DNA from: Clusia tigrina
Lineage: Eukaryota > Arthropoda > Insecta > Diptera > Clusiidae
Reading direction: 5' to 3'
Length of the DNA stretch: 64,000 bases
NCBI GenBank assembly: GCA_920105625.2
Contig: OV050030.1
Location: 421,967,240-422,031,239 of the forward strand
The notes below the pieces were generated by a model. It saw nothing but the letters and a program-made list of their open reading frames with translations, was not told where the DNA came from and searched no databases. Each line of letters opens with the position of its first letter. The first letter of the stretch is position 1. This document shows, piece after piece, positions 48,526 through 60,427 of the stretch. A program made the translations under genes and the position numbers.

Positions 48526-49090
48526 CTAAATTACCTGAAACGATTTCTCAGAAAACCCCAATTCCCGAGGCTGTGGCACCGTCTCGTCCTCCTCCTCGGA
48601 GCCACAGCCTCGGCAAAAGTCATTTGAGGGTATGCCCAGTCTTTCTGCGTGCTGTCCCATTATGCAGTGGCCGGTCAAAACCGACACAGTTGTCGACAGT
48701 GATACGCGATCAAGTCGAAGAAGTTGATTGGTTCTGTTTTTGTCCATTATTGCCCAAGTTAGTCTAACCGTGTGGCAGGATTCCTCGTTAGCCCAGGATT
48801 TGTAGGCGTCAGCCAGATATTTCCGTTTGATTTCGAGCTTGGCTGTTGCCAGTGGAATTCCGATGTTTACGGAGGGCTGAATGTCGTGCATTAGCGTGCC
48901 TGCCTTGGCAAGCTCGTCCGTCTCGCAGTTTCCCGGGATTTCGCTATGTCCGGGAACCCAGACTAGGTGCACCCGAGAGTAAATTGCGAGCTCATTTAAA
49001 GATGTTCGACATTCATGAAATAGTCTTGGTGTGGCCGTGGAGCCAAAAAGAGGTTTAATGGCGGCCTGGCTGTCTGAGAAGATAACGATA
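48526..49090 (-). pseudogene. RNase H and zinc-knuckle fragment of a second non-LTR element
   Basis: Reads IFSDSQAAIKPLFG, VHLVWVPGHSEIPGNCETDE (RNase H), then VLTGHCIMGQHAERLGIPSN and DFCRGCGSEEEDETV. It closely resembles the fragment at 13016-13348, so it is a different family from the element at 45918-48440. At DETV the reading switches into an inverted duplicate of its own sequence (48565-48613). The 5' break is near 49090. Confidence 0.8.
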
Positions 49091-49189
49091 AGCATGTAAT
49101 CATATCGAAAAATTGATAAAGAAACATTGATTACCAACCAGAGAATCAAGGAGAAAACATAAATTCATTACTGAACCAGGCTCACAAGT

Positions 49190-49830
49190 ATGGTGGATCC
49201 TAACTGGAAGACGGAAGTGTAGGAGCTGGCATTGAATGGCACGAGATTTCATAAAGCCTTAGCGATTGGAAGTCTAGCATTTATCTTCAGCATTTATCTT
49301 CCCAGAAACCAATACCATCGAGAACACACACGGCACGAAGGACACCTAGGCAACTAAGAAGCCGACCAACTAGCCAAAAAAGCAGCAATGAGCCCTCCAA
49401 TAGGACTTGAACCATTCTGTGCTACCTAGAATGCAAATTTGCCGGGCAATGGACTAATGGACTAATAATGTAGACATTTGTGACGAAAAAACTTTCCCTC
49501 CCACACAGAGGAGTGTATAATAAGGTACTCATGCTTAATAGGGAGGACTTCCGAATCCTCACCGGATACCTGATGGGCCACTGCAAACTCCGGTTATCAA
49601 CTCAAAAAGTTGAGAATTTCCCCTACAGATATCTGTAGATGTTGCAACCCGGACCGGAAATCTCTGTGCATGCTCTCTGGGTAATATAATACCCAGTATC
49701 AGGAACATTGAACTTAATAAAGTGCTAAAATTTCGAAAGAGCATCGATCTGGAGAGTTAAATTAAGGCTTCCCACAGAAGATCAAATTAGTCGAAGTGCA
49801 CTATATCCAATGATGATAATAATTCTATTG
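49190..49830 (+). pseudogene. third non-LTR 3' fragment, badly decayed
   Basis: Recognisable pieces are an RNase H tail (CACGAAGGACACCTAGGCAA reading HEGHLG, then EADQLAKKAAMSPPIGLEPF) and LNREDFRILTGYLMGHCKLR near 49530-49590, the block before the knuckle. Stops are frequent. Similar to jockey/R1-type C-termini. Confidence 0.65.
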
Positions 49831-50050
49831 ATTGAAACAGAAAAATAAGGAAAAATATATATACATATATTTATAATAAATTATAATCTCAGTGGATGAA
49901 TCACTCTTCTTTTCTATACTCGTAAGAGGTGCTGCAAGGGAAGAATTCAAATGAGGTGACATTTTGAAGTGCGTTTTGTATGAGTGACGGGACAATATAC
50001 CAAAAACGTGGTGAGTATCTGTGAGTAACTCATTTTGCTAAGTGAGTTAA
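49831..50050. other. AT-rich spacer
   Basis: Nothing recognised between the decayed retrotransposon and the MITE. Confidence 0.4.
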
Positions 50051-50058
50051 GATGAGGT

Positions 50059-50243
50059 AGAGAACACAGAGAAAGGAAACTTAAACGTCAAACGGCAAAG
50101 CAGCGAAATAAAGCAGACGGTCGTTGTACACGAATCCACTGAAAATCGTGGTGAATCCACTCAGAATCGTGGTGAATCCACTCAAAATCGTGGGATCGCG
50201 GCCGCTGGTAGCGAAAAAGACTTTCTTTTCTCTGTGTTCTCTG
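50059..50243 (+). mobile_element. third copy of the hAT-like MITE
   Basis: 185 bp, starting AGAGAACACAGAGAAAGGAA and ending TTTTCTCTGTGTTCTCTG, flanked by perfect 8-bp duplications GATGAGGT (50051-50058, 50244-50251). The first base of the expected CAGAG end is missing on the left. Contains three of the 21-bp internal units and the same left arm (AACGTCAAACGGCAAAGCAG) as the copy at 12521. Confidence 0.92.
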
Positions 50244-50251
50244 GATGAGGT

Positions 50252-52400
50252 ATGTGAGTTAAAATGAGAGGTGAGAGTGAGACATCTTTCGATACATTGG
50301 GAAATGGGGGAAACTGTGGAGTTTTAGTTTCAATTTTGATTGAACGACAAAGAACGAGAAGTGAAATTTTGGAATACGATTGTAGTAAATACATCAAATA
50401 TTAATTAAAAATATACCCTCGGGTCGCCCAATTAGCACTAGTATCGTTTTGATCATTAAAACTATAAAGTACCATATACAGAATTTGACTACAGGAGACA
50501 TTTTTATAATGAAAAAAATATTAAATTAAATAATTAAACCACTTAATAAGCGCAAATTGAGGAATTTACAAATATCAGCTGCAATCTCGACTGACAAAGC
50601 CGTTAACTTAGTTTTGTGGCTGCAACGTCATCGAATGCAAGTTATAAACAATTATTTTATTAACCACAATTATGAGTGGCGTTTACTTGACGGCAAAACG
50701 CACTCACGCACACACTCACACATACGCAATCAGTTCTCCAGTTAAAAAATTAAAATTCCTAACACGAGTTAATAATCATTGGTGTGTTGCTCGTTAGCTG
50801 AAATCGTGCAAATTATACGTAATTTAAGATCAGAGACATCAACATCAAATGGCCAACGATAATCAGATGCTGTTCGCGAAGAGTGTTGAACATTTGCCAT
50901 TAACTGGCAAAGATAGGGACAATGAATGTCAGCAAAAGGCACAAAGACACGCAAACACCACAAAATGACCAAGGGAGAAACTGAATAGATCGTAAAATAT
51001 CTGACACGCAAAACGAAATGGTCAACTTCAGGCTCATTAGAAACTTAATTCGCACAAATATATCCGCACTCACACAAACACATTCACACACACACACACA
51101 CACACACACTCGGAGAGCAATGCAAAAAATGGGTCTTCTTTTAATAAAAAGTACAAGTTTATTTTCATTTCGGCCATTTATGGGCTACGAATTTAAAGCC
51201 AGCTCATAGCTGGAGTGACTGTGACTGTGACTGCGACTGCTATCTGCCACTTAAGCAGCAATTCGCGCACGCACGCATGCGCAATGTCATTGACACTTTA
51301 AGTGAGTGGCTGATTGGTGGACTGTGGCTGGCGGGAACCGCACGGGACAGCGCCACCGCCACCGTCACCGCCACTTAACGTTTAACCCAGACTATTGAGT
51401 GGTGTTGTTGTTGGTACTTGTACACTTTTCCCGGGGCCTCTGAGCGCCTCTTCAACCCGCTACGATCGCCACGCGGCATTTTGATTATTACTGCTGAGCA
51501 CACACACACACACACACATCGTCGTTCCACAATATTAATTTTTGTTCAGATAATGTTAAAATGAACTGAAAATTCACTCGAATTGTGGAAATTCGACGAA
51601 GCAAAATTAAAAATATTGCAATGTTGGCTTATAAAATCAGTTGTCTCCGTTCTGTTGGCACTTCGTGTTCGGTGTCGTTAACAAGCGGCTGCCAACTTGC
51701 TCACTTGCTTCTTCCGATTGTTGGTGGGGTCTCCGCACTCTCTCTCTCTCTCGAGGGTATAAATTACACTCACTATCTGCAACAACATCGCAAGACGAAA
51801 TGTGCGTTCTTTAACACCGCACTGAAATTTATTTGCTGTTGAATATCTTACATGCATACCAAGAGATCGTATCTGATTGAATTATCTTCTATTTGGAATA
51901 GTTTGTATGTTAATTAGAGAACACGCATTTATTTATTTGTGGACGTCGCGGGGTGTTTCTTTACATGAAAGTAAGCAAAAATGCTGTTTCGGCATACACC
52001 AGCATCAACTGGGAAATAATACACTCAGAGAAAAGAACACCTCTTTCTGTAGATTCATATCATTATGCGTACTGATATGGATTTCAGTTGGGCAAAACAG
52101 AACAAGGAAAGATATTAGATTACACTGACAGGACAGCAGAGGGAATAGACAGGTTCAGGCTTCCTTTCAGGGAAGGTAATAAACACTGCTTAAACCTGAA
52201 TAGAAACCAAACTCTAATTTTCAGCAGGTTCATTACATTACAAGGAGGCAGTTACAAAGGGATTCATAAGATAGCGACTGGTCGTCGCATAGCTTAGAAT
52301 AGAAGTTGCCTAAGCCGGAGAGCCGCGGAAGAAAGAGGTCTTCAAGCACTCAGGGATCGATGCCCATTGTACTTAGCTTTGTACACCACACAAAGATGGG
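50252..52400. other. unique non-coding DNA, one weak promoter-like spot
   Basis: (AC)n at 51086-51109 and 51500-51518; GCCACC repeats near 51350. A CT run (51739-51753) lies just before GAGGGTATAAATTACACTCA, a TATA-like word; no downstream gene supports promoter function. Otherwise nothing recognised. Confidence 0.4.
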
Positions 52401-52419
52401 GCCCAAGCGAACGCATGTC

Positions 52420-52740
52420 GCACAATATTTCTAGTTTACTCACATGTTGACGGCTCTTTGGTGACTCTGAAAACGAGCGCATTTCTAACACGTGTAGGTT
52501 CTGCACGTATGCAGAAGAAACACCAGAGCACCTACTAATGAACTGCGAAGCCTTAGCTCGCAGTTGGAAGAAATATCTGAGGACAGAAACATTAGAGACA
52601 ATGAACCCCAATTCAATACTAAGCCTCCTTAGAACTGTTGGACTAATAGAAGACCTTTAATAGATACATGCAGGAGGAGTACAATAGATCAAATTGGTCG
52701 AGATACATTTTCCCTCTTTATTTTCAAACATTCATTCATA
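52420..52740 (+). mobile_element. 5'-truncated copy of the 45918 non-LTR family
   Basis: Reads TCRFCTYAEETPEHLLMNCE, ALARSWKKYL, MNPNSILSLLRTVGLIEDL and a stop at about 52661, matching the C-terminus at 45981-46193 nearly residue for residue but lacking the HYWPEGRY segment. The 3' leader (GGAGGAGTACAATAGATCAA, TTTTCCCTCTTTATTTTC) and CATTCATTCAT tail match too. The knuckle is intact; upstream sequence is too decayed to read. Confidence 0.82.
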
Positions 52741-53024
52741 CACAGGGAATACAGGGAAGATATAAAACCAACGATGGCGATGCACTTGGAATGGATCATT
52801 AACAAGGTCCAACTTGTAGTCCAAAGAAAGAAATTATATATTTTTGAAACACGATTCTGGTACTCATAATCCCCAATGTGACTTTTAGTTAGACCTGACT
52901 TCTTTCTTTGGATTAGAAGGGGGGCCTAATTAAAAGCACATTGGAGATCAATAGAAATACTGCTGAAGAAGACACAGTTTCACCTCAACGGAAAGTTCGA
53001 TGTAGCACGCTGATTAATTTTATG

Positions 53025-53230
53025 TAGAGCCGCCCTCTGTGGTCTAGTGGTAAGCATTCTAGACTCACACCCCGAGGGTCGCAGGTTCAAATCCTGCCGC
53101 GGGCTTGGTCTCCAAAAATGCTTCTTTCTATAAAATCCTTTTCTGTTCGAGTCGAAGGCTTCTGTAGTTAGTACTCATTCCCCCAACACCTTGCACTCAT
53201 ATTTAATTATGGTGTAAGATATAATAATAA
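53025..53230 (+). mobile_element. tRNA-derived SINE with 10-bp target duplications
   Basis: Perfect repeats TAATTTTATG at 53015-53024 and 53231-53240 border a 206-bp unit. The head has A-box-like GGTCTAGTGGTAAGCATTC and B-box GGTTCAAATCC at tRNA spacing; the body has CTTGGTCTCCAAAAATGCTT and GTTCGAGTCGAAGGCTTCTG; the tail is ATAATAATAA. Transcription would be by RNA polymerase III and insertion would depend on a partner LINE in trans. Confidence 0.9.
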
Positions 53231-53240
53231 TAATTTTATG

Positions 53241-54915
<1,675 letters not shown>

Positions 54916-54921
54916 AATAGA

Positions 54922-55306
54922 GAGAATGAAATGTTGATGAAAGGAATGAAATGAGAATGAAATGAGAATGAAATGAGAATGAAATGAGAATGAAATGAGA
55001 ATGAAATGAGAATGAAATGAGAATGAAATGAGAATGAAATGAGAATGAAATGAGAATGAAATGAGAATGAAATGAGAATGAAATGAGAATGAAATGAGAA
55101 TGAAATGAGAATGAAATGTTGGTGAAAGGAATGAAATGAGAATGAATGAAATGAGAATGAAATGAGAATGAAATGAGTATGAAATGAGAATGAAATGTTG
55201 ATGAAAGGAATGAAATGAGAATGAAATGAGAATGAAATGAGAATGAAATGAGTATGAAATGAGAATGAAATGAGAATGAAATGAGAATGAAATGAAAATG
55301 AAATGT
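54922..55306. repeat. array of 11-bp units GAATGAAATGA
   Basis: About 33 units; a variant GAATGAAATGTTGATGAAAG occurs at about 54926, 55109 and 55188, marking longer blocks. Both minus-strand frames read HFILISFSF repeats and are by-products. The array ends 14 bp before a MITE. Confidence 0.92.
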
Positions 55307-55319
55307 CATTGAAGCCTAA

Positions 55320-55722
55320 AGGTAGGACCAAAGTAGACGAGACGTAACGATAGCGATTTTACGAACGTCTGCACTCGTTACGTCGATTTTGACATTTAAC
55401 CCAAAATGTGACGCTATCAAACGCATCGATGGATGGCTTTGTACACAACTTTCGAGCTCATCCCTCACAGCGGCGATTAAATTGAAGCAAAATTCCGTCA
55501 TTTTATTTTTAATTTTTTGATAAAATAACAATCGTGTCAACAAAGTAGCCGCTGTGACGAGTAGCAGACGTTTGCAGTTCGGTTCTTACGGAACCGATCG
55601 TCACGTCCAAATGTTTCGTTCAGTTTCGATCAAATACGTATGGCCATTTTGGCTATTAGCATTGATTCACATATGCTCGCACTTACTCGTGACGTTTCGT
55701 CTCGTCTATTTTGGTCGGCCCT
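55320..55722. mobile_element. Harbinger-like MITE with TAA target duplication
   Basis: 403 bp bounded by TAA (55317-55319 and 55723-55725). Left end AGGTAGGACCAAAGTAGACG then AGACGTAACG; right end read inward AGGGCCGACCAAAATAGACG then AGACGAAACG. The 30-bp inverted repeats are about 83 percent alike. A 3-bp TAA/TTA target is usual for PIF/Harbinger elements. A 75-codon minus frame (55316-55543) inside has normal composition but no recognised domain. Confidence 0.82.
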
Positions 55723-55725
55723 TAA

Positions 55726-57890
55726 GAGAGATGCACAAGAATATGGACTAGTCTCACGTATGCAATCGCAACATTTTCGTTCGATATTTTGGACATGAGA
55801 CTCGTCGCGGAATCTTCTACCAAAAGGTAGATCTAACAGACTGCTGAAGACATGCTTAGACTTACTAATGTCGACCCTTCCGTCTTGAAACAGACCACAC
55901 ATAACAGGTTATTAACGCTGAGTTCAAGAGTTTGATAAACAATCCAACCGACCTTCAGAAAGATGCTTCGATAAAAATCAGCCCCGAGAAAACCACATCC
56001 ATGTTACTCCACAATACGTAACAATATACAATAAGTAACGTAGATTGATTCCTTTGACTGTCGTGGTATGACTCTCACAATTCCTTGCAAACAATCAACA
56101 AATAATACCATGTGGATGACTTGAAGTGCTTAAGAGACAATATTCACCGGAAAATCCCAGAATTGTGGAGGAACAATTTTAAATATTGCACTGCGAAAGC
56201 ACTCTCATTGTCTCACATTGTCCTTTTCCCGAAACTCGAATTAGCACTTTTGGGAAAACGTTTTGAGCTCATTAAATTGCGAAGATGATATTTATCCACT
56301 GACAAATTTCACTCGCACAAAATCTTTTGCTAAAAATATAAAAGTACTCAAAGTAGGCGAATTAGATGTTGGCTTCGTTTGTGACATTCTTTTTTATGAA
56401 ATAAATCTCAATCACGTTAAACTTTCACTAGGTTAAATTTGATTGAGAGTCTCTTTGAAGGGTGAAGAATTGTAAGAAACAACAAACCCGAAGATTTCTA
56501 CTTTTCGCCAAAAGAGAAACCGGTCATTCAAAAGTTCGGGGGAGAAACCGGAGTTCACATCCTGAGACTAGAAAAGTTACCCCACCAAATTAAGCGAAAA
56601 GGAAATATGCCAAAGGACCTGTAAGAGTGGTGGGAGTACCGGTGCATTTGTGACTTTATCTCAGATATCAGCAAATAAAACAGAGGAAAGCTCAGAAGTA
56701 CACTCAATGAGCTGCCAAATGGGAAGAATATTCTGTTCACGAACACCGCTGAACATACCCTGACTCTGAAAGGTTCGTTACAAAATACGCAAAACGAAAT
56801 CCGCAGGAACGAGCTGCAGTAACAGAAACTGCATGAACTCATATATTTGCATCAAATGGGGCCATATTAAAAAAGGCACACGACTGAAATTGTCATTTGT
56901 TAAAATTAAGTGCTGAAATGGCAGTTGAGTTAACACTTTGGTCTACTTTCCACGCGCATGGTACCAGCTTCAAACTTGCCCATGCAGTTTCAACTTTAAA
57001 GCAAAATTTCTAATTGACAGCTTTCTTAATCTTATTATGCAGTTGTGCGTAGTTTGTGCTTTATGAACTACTTTTCCAAACCGCTTTGAAATGCTACGTT
57101 GACAATTTTTTCGCCACGCTCAAATCTGTCGCTAAGCTCTCAGCACACACAACAACATCTTTTCCGCACAATTCTTCGGGAACACGGTGCTACGGGCATG
57201 TCTTGCATAATAAATTACGCAATGCATACAATTTCATCTCGACCGGTGTGCATTTCTGCACATCTGAGTTCGTTGTTAGGCGAATCAGACCAGTTGCACT
57301 GCCAACTCCATCGGTCAAAATGTAAATCAATGAAAATTCCCAACAGAGTTTCCTTTAAGATGATTTTACTATGTTCGCTGACTAGTGCTTATATGCAGGC
57401 ATGAGAATGTGTGTGTATGTATGTAATTGTAGTCGTGTGTGTGTTCGTATTTGCTATTGAGTGAGTGTAGGTTTAAGCTATGTTTACAACTGGTTTAAAA
57501 ATTTTACGATTATGAGCTTCTGATAGTAGGCATATTTTACAATCTTGGTCGCTTTACCATGTTAATTTCATGACCGTCGTATACGACTAAACGACATGGA
57601 GTCAATAAAATCCCGATACAGTTTGAATAAGTTCCGGGAAACGCACTTAGTGGGGTACTTAGTGTACCCTATTTGCCATAACATGAAATTTATTTTACGA
57701 GCATTCTCTAAAGTCCATTTGTTATTTATAGTCAGCTGCAGGGATATGGACAAATTCTTTTCCTAATAAAAAGCTGAGTCACTTAGGAGGGGCTTAGAAT
57801 GTCGCACCAACTTGATCACTTTGATCACGCTTTCGGATTATGGTGAGTTACTCGTGTATGTCAAAGAGAGAAGAGCAATTCAGGAAGTAA
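55726..57890. other. unique non-coding DNA
   Basis: No coding or repeat family recognised. Confidence 0.5.
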
Positions 57891-57894
57891 AGAA

Positions 57895-58100
57895 CAACAC
57901 ACCTCACGAAAGTGCGGTATAAAACCTCTTTTATACCAAAATGTCCTCAACATACGGCACGAAAGTGTGAAATCTCATGGATACCAAAATGTCATCAAAA
58001 TAGAAGAATATTTGTTAAACTAAAGATCAATATACGTCACAAAAGACATGTTGTGAAACCTCGTTTATACTACAATGTCATCGAAATTGAGAAGGGAACG
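57895..58100. repeat. three degenerate direct repeats
   Basis: CACGAAAGTGCGGTATAAAA, CACGAAAGTGTGAAATCTCA and CACAAAAGACATGTTGTGAA each lead into TATACCAAAATGTC or TATACTACAATGTC followed by ATCAAAAT-like words. About 55-85 bp spacing. Confidence 0.55.
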
Positions 58101-58192
58101 CGCCATAAAAATCGAATGATACGGCAGAGAAATTGGTTATAGACAATTGAATATGTTAGTAGCAATATTTTTCTCATATTAGTAAAAGAGTG

Positions 58193-58242
58193 TGGCACAG
58201 CATTAATTTAGGAGTGGCACAGCATTAATTTAGGAGTGGCAT
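58193..58242. repeat. 24-bp direct repeat, two units
   Basis: GTGGCACAGCATTAATTTAG plus GA, twice, then a partial GTGGCA. Confidence 0.85.
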
Positions 58243-58249
58243 TGTATAT

Positions 58250-59205
58250 CCTCACTATAAGTCTTTCCACAAAATGTGATTGCCTCACTTTTGGACGTCA
58301 ATTTAGGGTTATAAGTGACATACATATTTAACTTATAGTCTCCTTTAAACTAACGCAATATTTTATATTCATATTAACACACTAAAACTGTGTTATGGCC
58401 AATTTGTGGCACAGGACAGAAGTGGCGTTTTTTTTTTAAAGGAGCTCTCATCCAGAAGTGGGTGGCACTAACTTGGTGCCATATTTAAATGCTGAATGGT
58501 TGCTTATATCGAAAGTATGCATGTGCTTCAGCCAATTGGATTGATAAAGCAGTTCAATCCCATCTCAAGGTAGCTTGTTACAAGTTTCATTACAACACTC
58601 TGAACAGTAGGGAAAAAAAGTAGCCTCAGAGCGGAAGTCAGAAAGACGGTCATGGCTAATTCAACTCTAAAGTAATGTTCAGCAATTATAGAGGTACAAT
58701 ACAGCCACGCCTCCTTTAGGTTATTACAAAAATATTCATCAAGTTATATGCGTTTTATAGCGTAGTTATAGAGCATAGAACAACAACTCTCCTTTAGGCC
58801 ACTTGAAGTACGTTGCTTCAGTCTTTCGTATCGCCTCAAATGTATCGCTTCCACATGCGTCTTGCCACTTTTCCTGCATAATTCGAGTGTACTGTTGGCT
58901 ACTTTACAGCTACCACACTGTCAAAACTTCCAAATTTTTACGTTGTTTGTGTGTTTCCTCTTTCACAGCCGCCTGCCCAGTCACACGCACACGAGCACTC
59001 ATACGCACCGTGTGACTAACTATGCTTGGCATTGCCAGATAACGGACATGCTCGGAACAGGATCACAACCGCATGAAATTAATAAACATGCTCAAGCTAA
59101 AAGTCAAACTACTCTTCGCTTGTTCAGTTCAGTGTTGCTTTGGCCAATACCGCTTTTATTTTGGCACAAACAACATGACAAAGTGTTTCGCTTGCGGTTA
59201 GCATT
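58250..59205. other. unique non-coding DNA
   Basis: No recognised gene. The 158-codon plus frame at 58862-59338 runs into the 10-bp array and has no signature. Confidence 0.45.
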
Positions 59206-59210
59206 GGCGT

Positions 59211-59330
59211 TGTATTGCGGTGTGTTGCGATGTGTTGCGACGGGTTGCGGTGTGTTGCGGTATGTTGCGGTATGTTGCGGTGTGCAGCGGTGTGTTGCGT
59301 TGTATTGCGTTGTATTGCAGTGTGTTGCTG
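59211..59330. repeat. twelve tandem 10-bp units, TGTGTTGCGG type
   Basis: Exactly twelve decamers without length change, e.g. TGTATTGCGG, TGTGTTGCGA, CGGGTTGCGG, TATGTTGCGG. A G/T-rich, C-poor stretch follows to about 59410. Confidence 0.92.
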
Positions 59331-59549
59331 CTGTCTGACTGTTGGTTGGGTTTGGTCGGGTTGGTCGTTTTGGTGGGCTGGTCGGGGTGGCTGACTGGCC
59401 AAGTTGGTAGATTTAGCTGTGATCTCATCTTGTGTCATGTCGTTCGTTTATATTTGTCATGTGTACCAACTTTTTTAGAACTTATTTATAACTGCTGTGG
59501 AAACATTATTTACATTCTGCGTACACGTAGCGAAGGAATTAATGAAAAT

Positions 59550-60165
59550 TAATGGTTTTTTACTGAAACTTCAATTTTTCAATTCAACTGTTTTCAAATG
59601 ACCTGACACTTTCATAACTTGATTATTGAAATTGAGTAATTTAGTTGCTAAAGTCCTCAATTTAATTGCTTGGATTGGATATTTCGATTCACAAACTTAA
59701 TGATTGAGTGACATAATTCTTTCAGATCAGAAACAAAGTTACTGAAATTTTCTAATTCAATTGATTTACATCAAAAAATTAATTGATTACATTTTGTAAG
59801 TAGTAGCTGTAGAGATACTCAATTACTTAAATTTAGTAACACGTTCCCTGCAGTTTAAAAACTCAATAACTGAAAGATTGTGTTTCAATTGATGCAATTC
59901 AGCAATTCAATTACTAACTTCATTTCTACAAAGTATCGAAATCAAATTTAGTAATTAAGTAATTAAACTCAGTCAAACTTTTCTTTGAATTCATTAATTT
60001 TACGATGAAATCTATGAATTTTATTACTGAAATTTAGAACTTGTCAGAAATTGAGTAAATCCATTACTTATATTGAACAATTTAAAGTCAGCTCTTTAAT
60101 AACTTAGTCAGCAAATCAATTTCTGAAATTTACTAAATTTCTTGCTAAAATTAATGAATTAAAAC
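59550..60165. repeat. low-complexity AT region rich in ATTACTGAAATT words
   Basis: Words of the form AATTNAATTACT and ACTGAAATTTA recur irregularly, roughly every 25-40 bp, on both strands. Possibly an old, decayed tandem array. The theme continues after the SINE (60421-60545). Confidence 0.45.
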
Positions 60166-60172
60166 TCTTTAA

Positions 60173-60358
60173 GCTGATTTCTATGGTCTAGTAGTAAACA
60201 TGCTAAACTCACCCTCGTGGGCTCATGGGTTTGAATCCTGCCCCGAGCATCCTCTCGAAAATGCTTCTTTCTAAAATATCTTTCTCTCCGAGTCGAAGGC
60301 CTTAGTTGCTAGAACTCATTCCCCCATTTCAGTCATAATTAATTATGATGCAAGGTAA

Positions 60359-60419
<61 letters not shown>

Positions 60420-60421
60420 TG
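60173..60421 (+). mobile_element. tRNA-derived SINE with long TAA tail
   Basis: Head GGTCTAGTAGTAAACATGCT and B-box GGTTTGAATCC, body CGAAAATGCTTCTTTCTAAA and CCGAGTCGAAGGCCTTAGTT, then (TAA)n at 60360-60417. Possible short target duplication CTTTAA (60167-60172, 60422-60427). Same family as 53025 with a longer tail. Confidence 0.87.
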
Positions 60422-60427
60422 CTTTAA

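Noticed and set aside
51739..51775. CT run plus TATAAA as a core promoter
   Set aside because: No supported gene, 5' UTR or exon follows, and such words occur by chance in AT-rich DNA.
53031..53107. tRNA gene candidates at 53031, 60173 and 11307
   Set aside because: A- and B-boxes are present but the acceptor stems do not pair and each continues into a SINE body; best read as SINE heads.
55316..55543. 75-codon frame inside the TAA-flanked MITE as a Harbinger protein
   Set aside because: No catalytic or Myb-like motif is visible, and the frame overlaps the terminal repeat.
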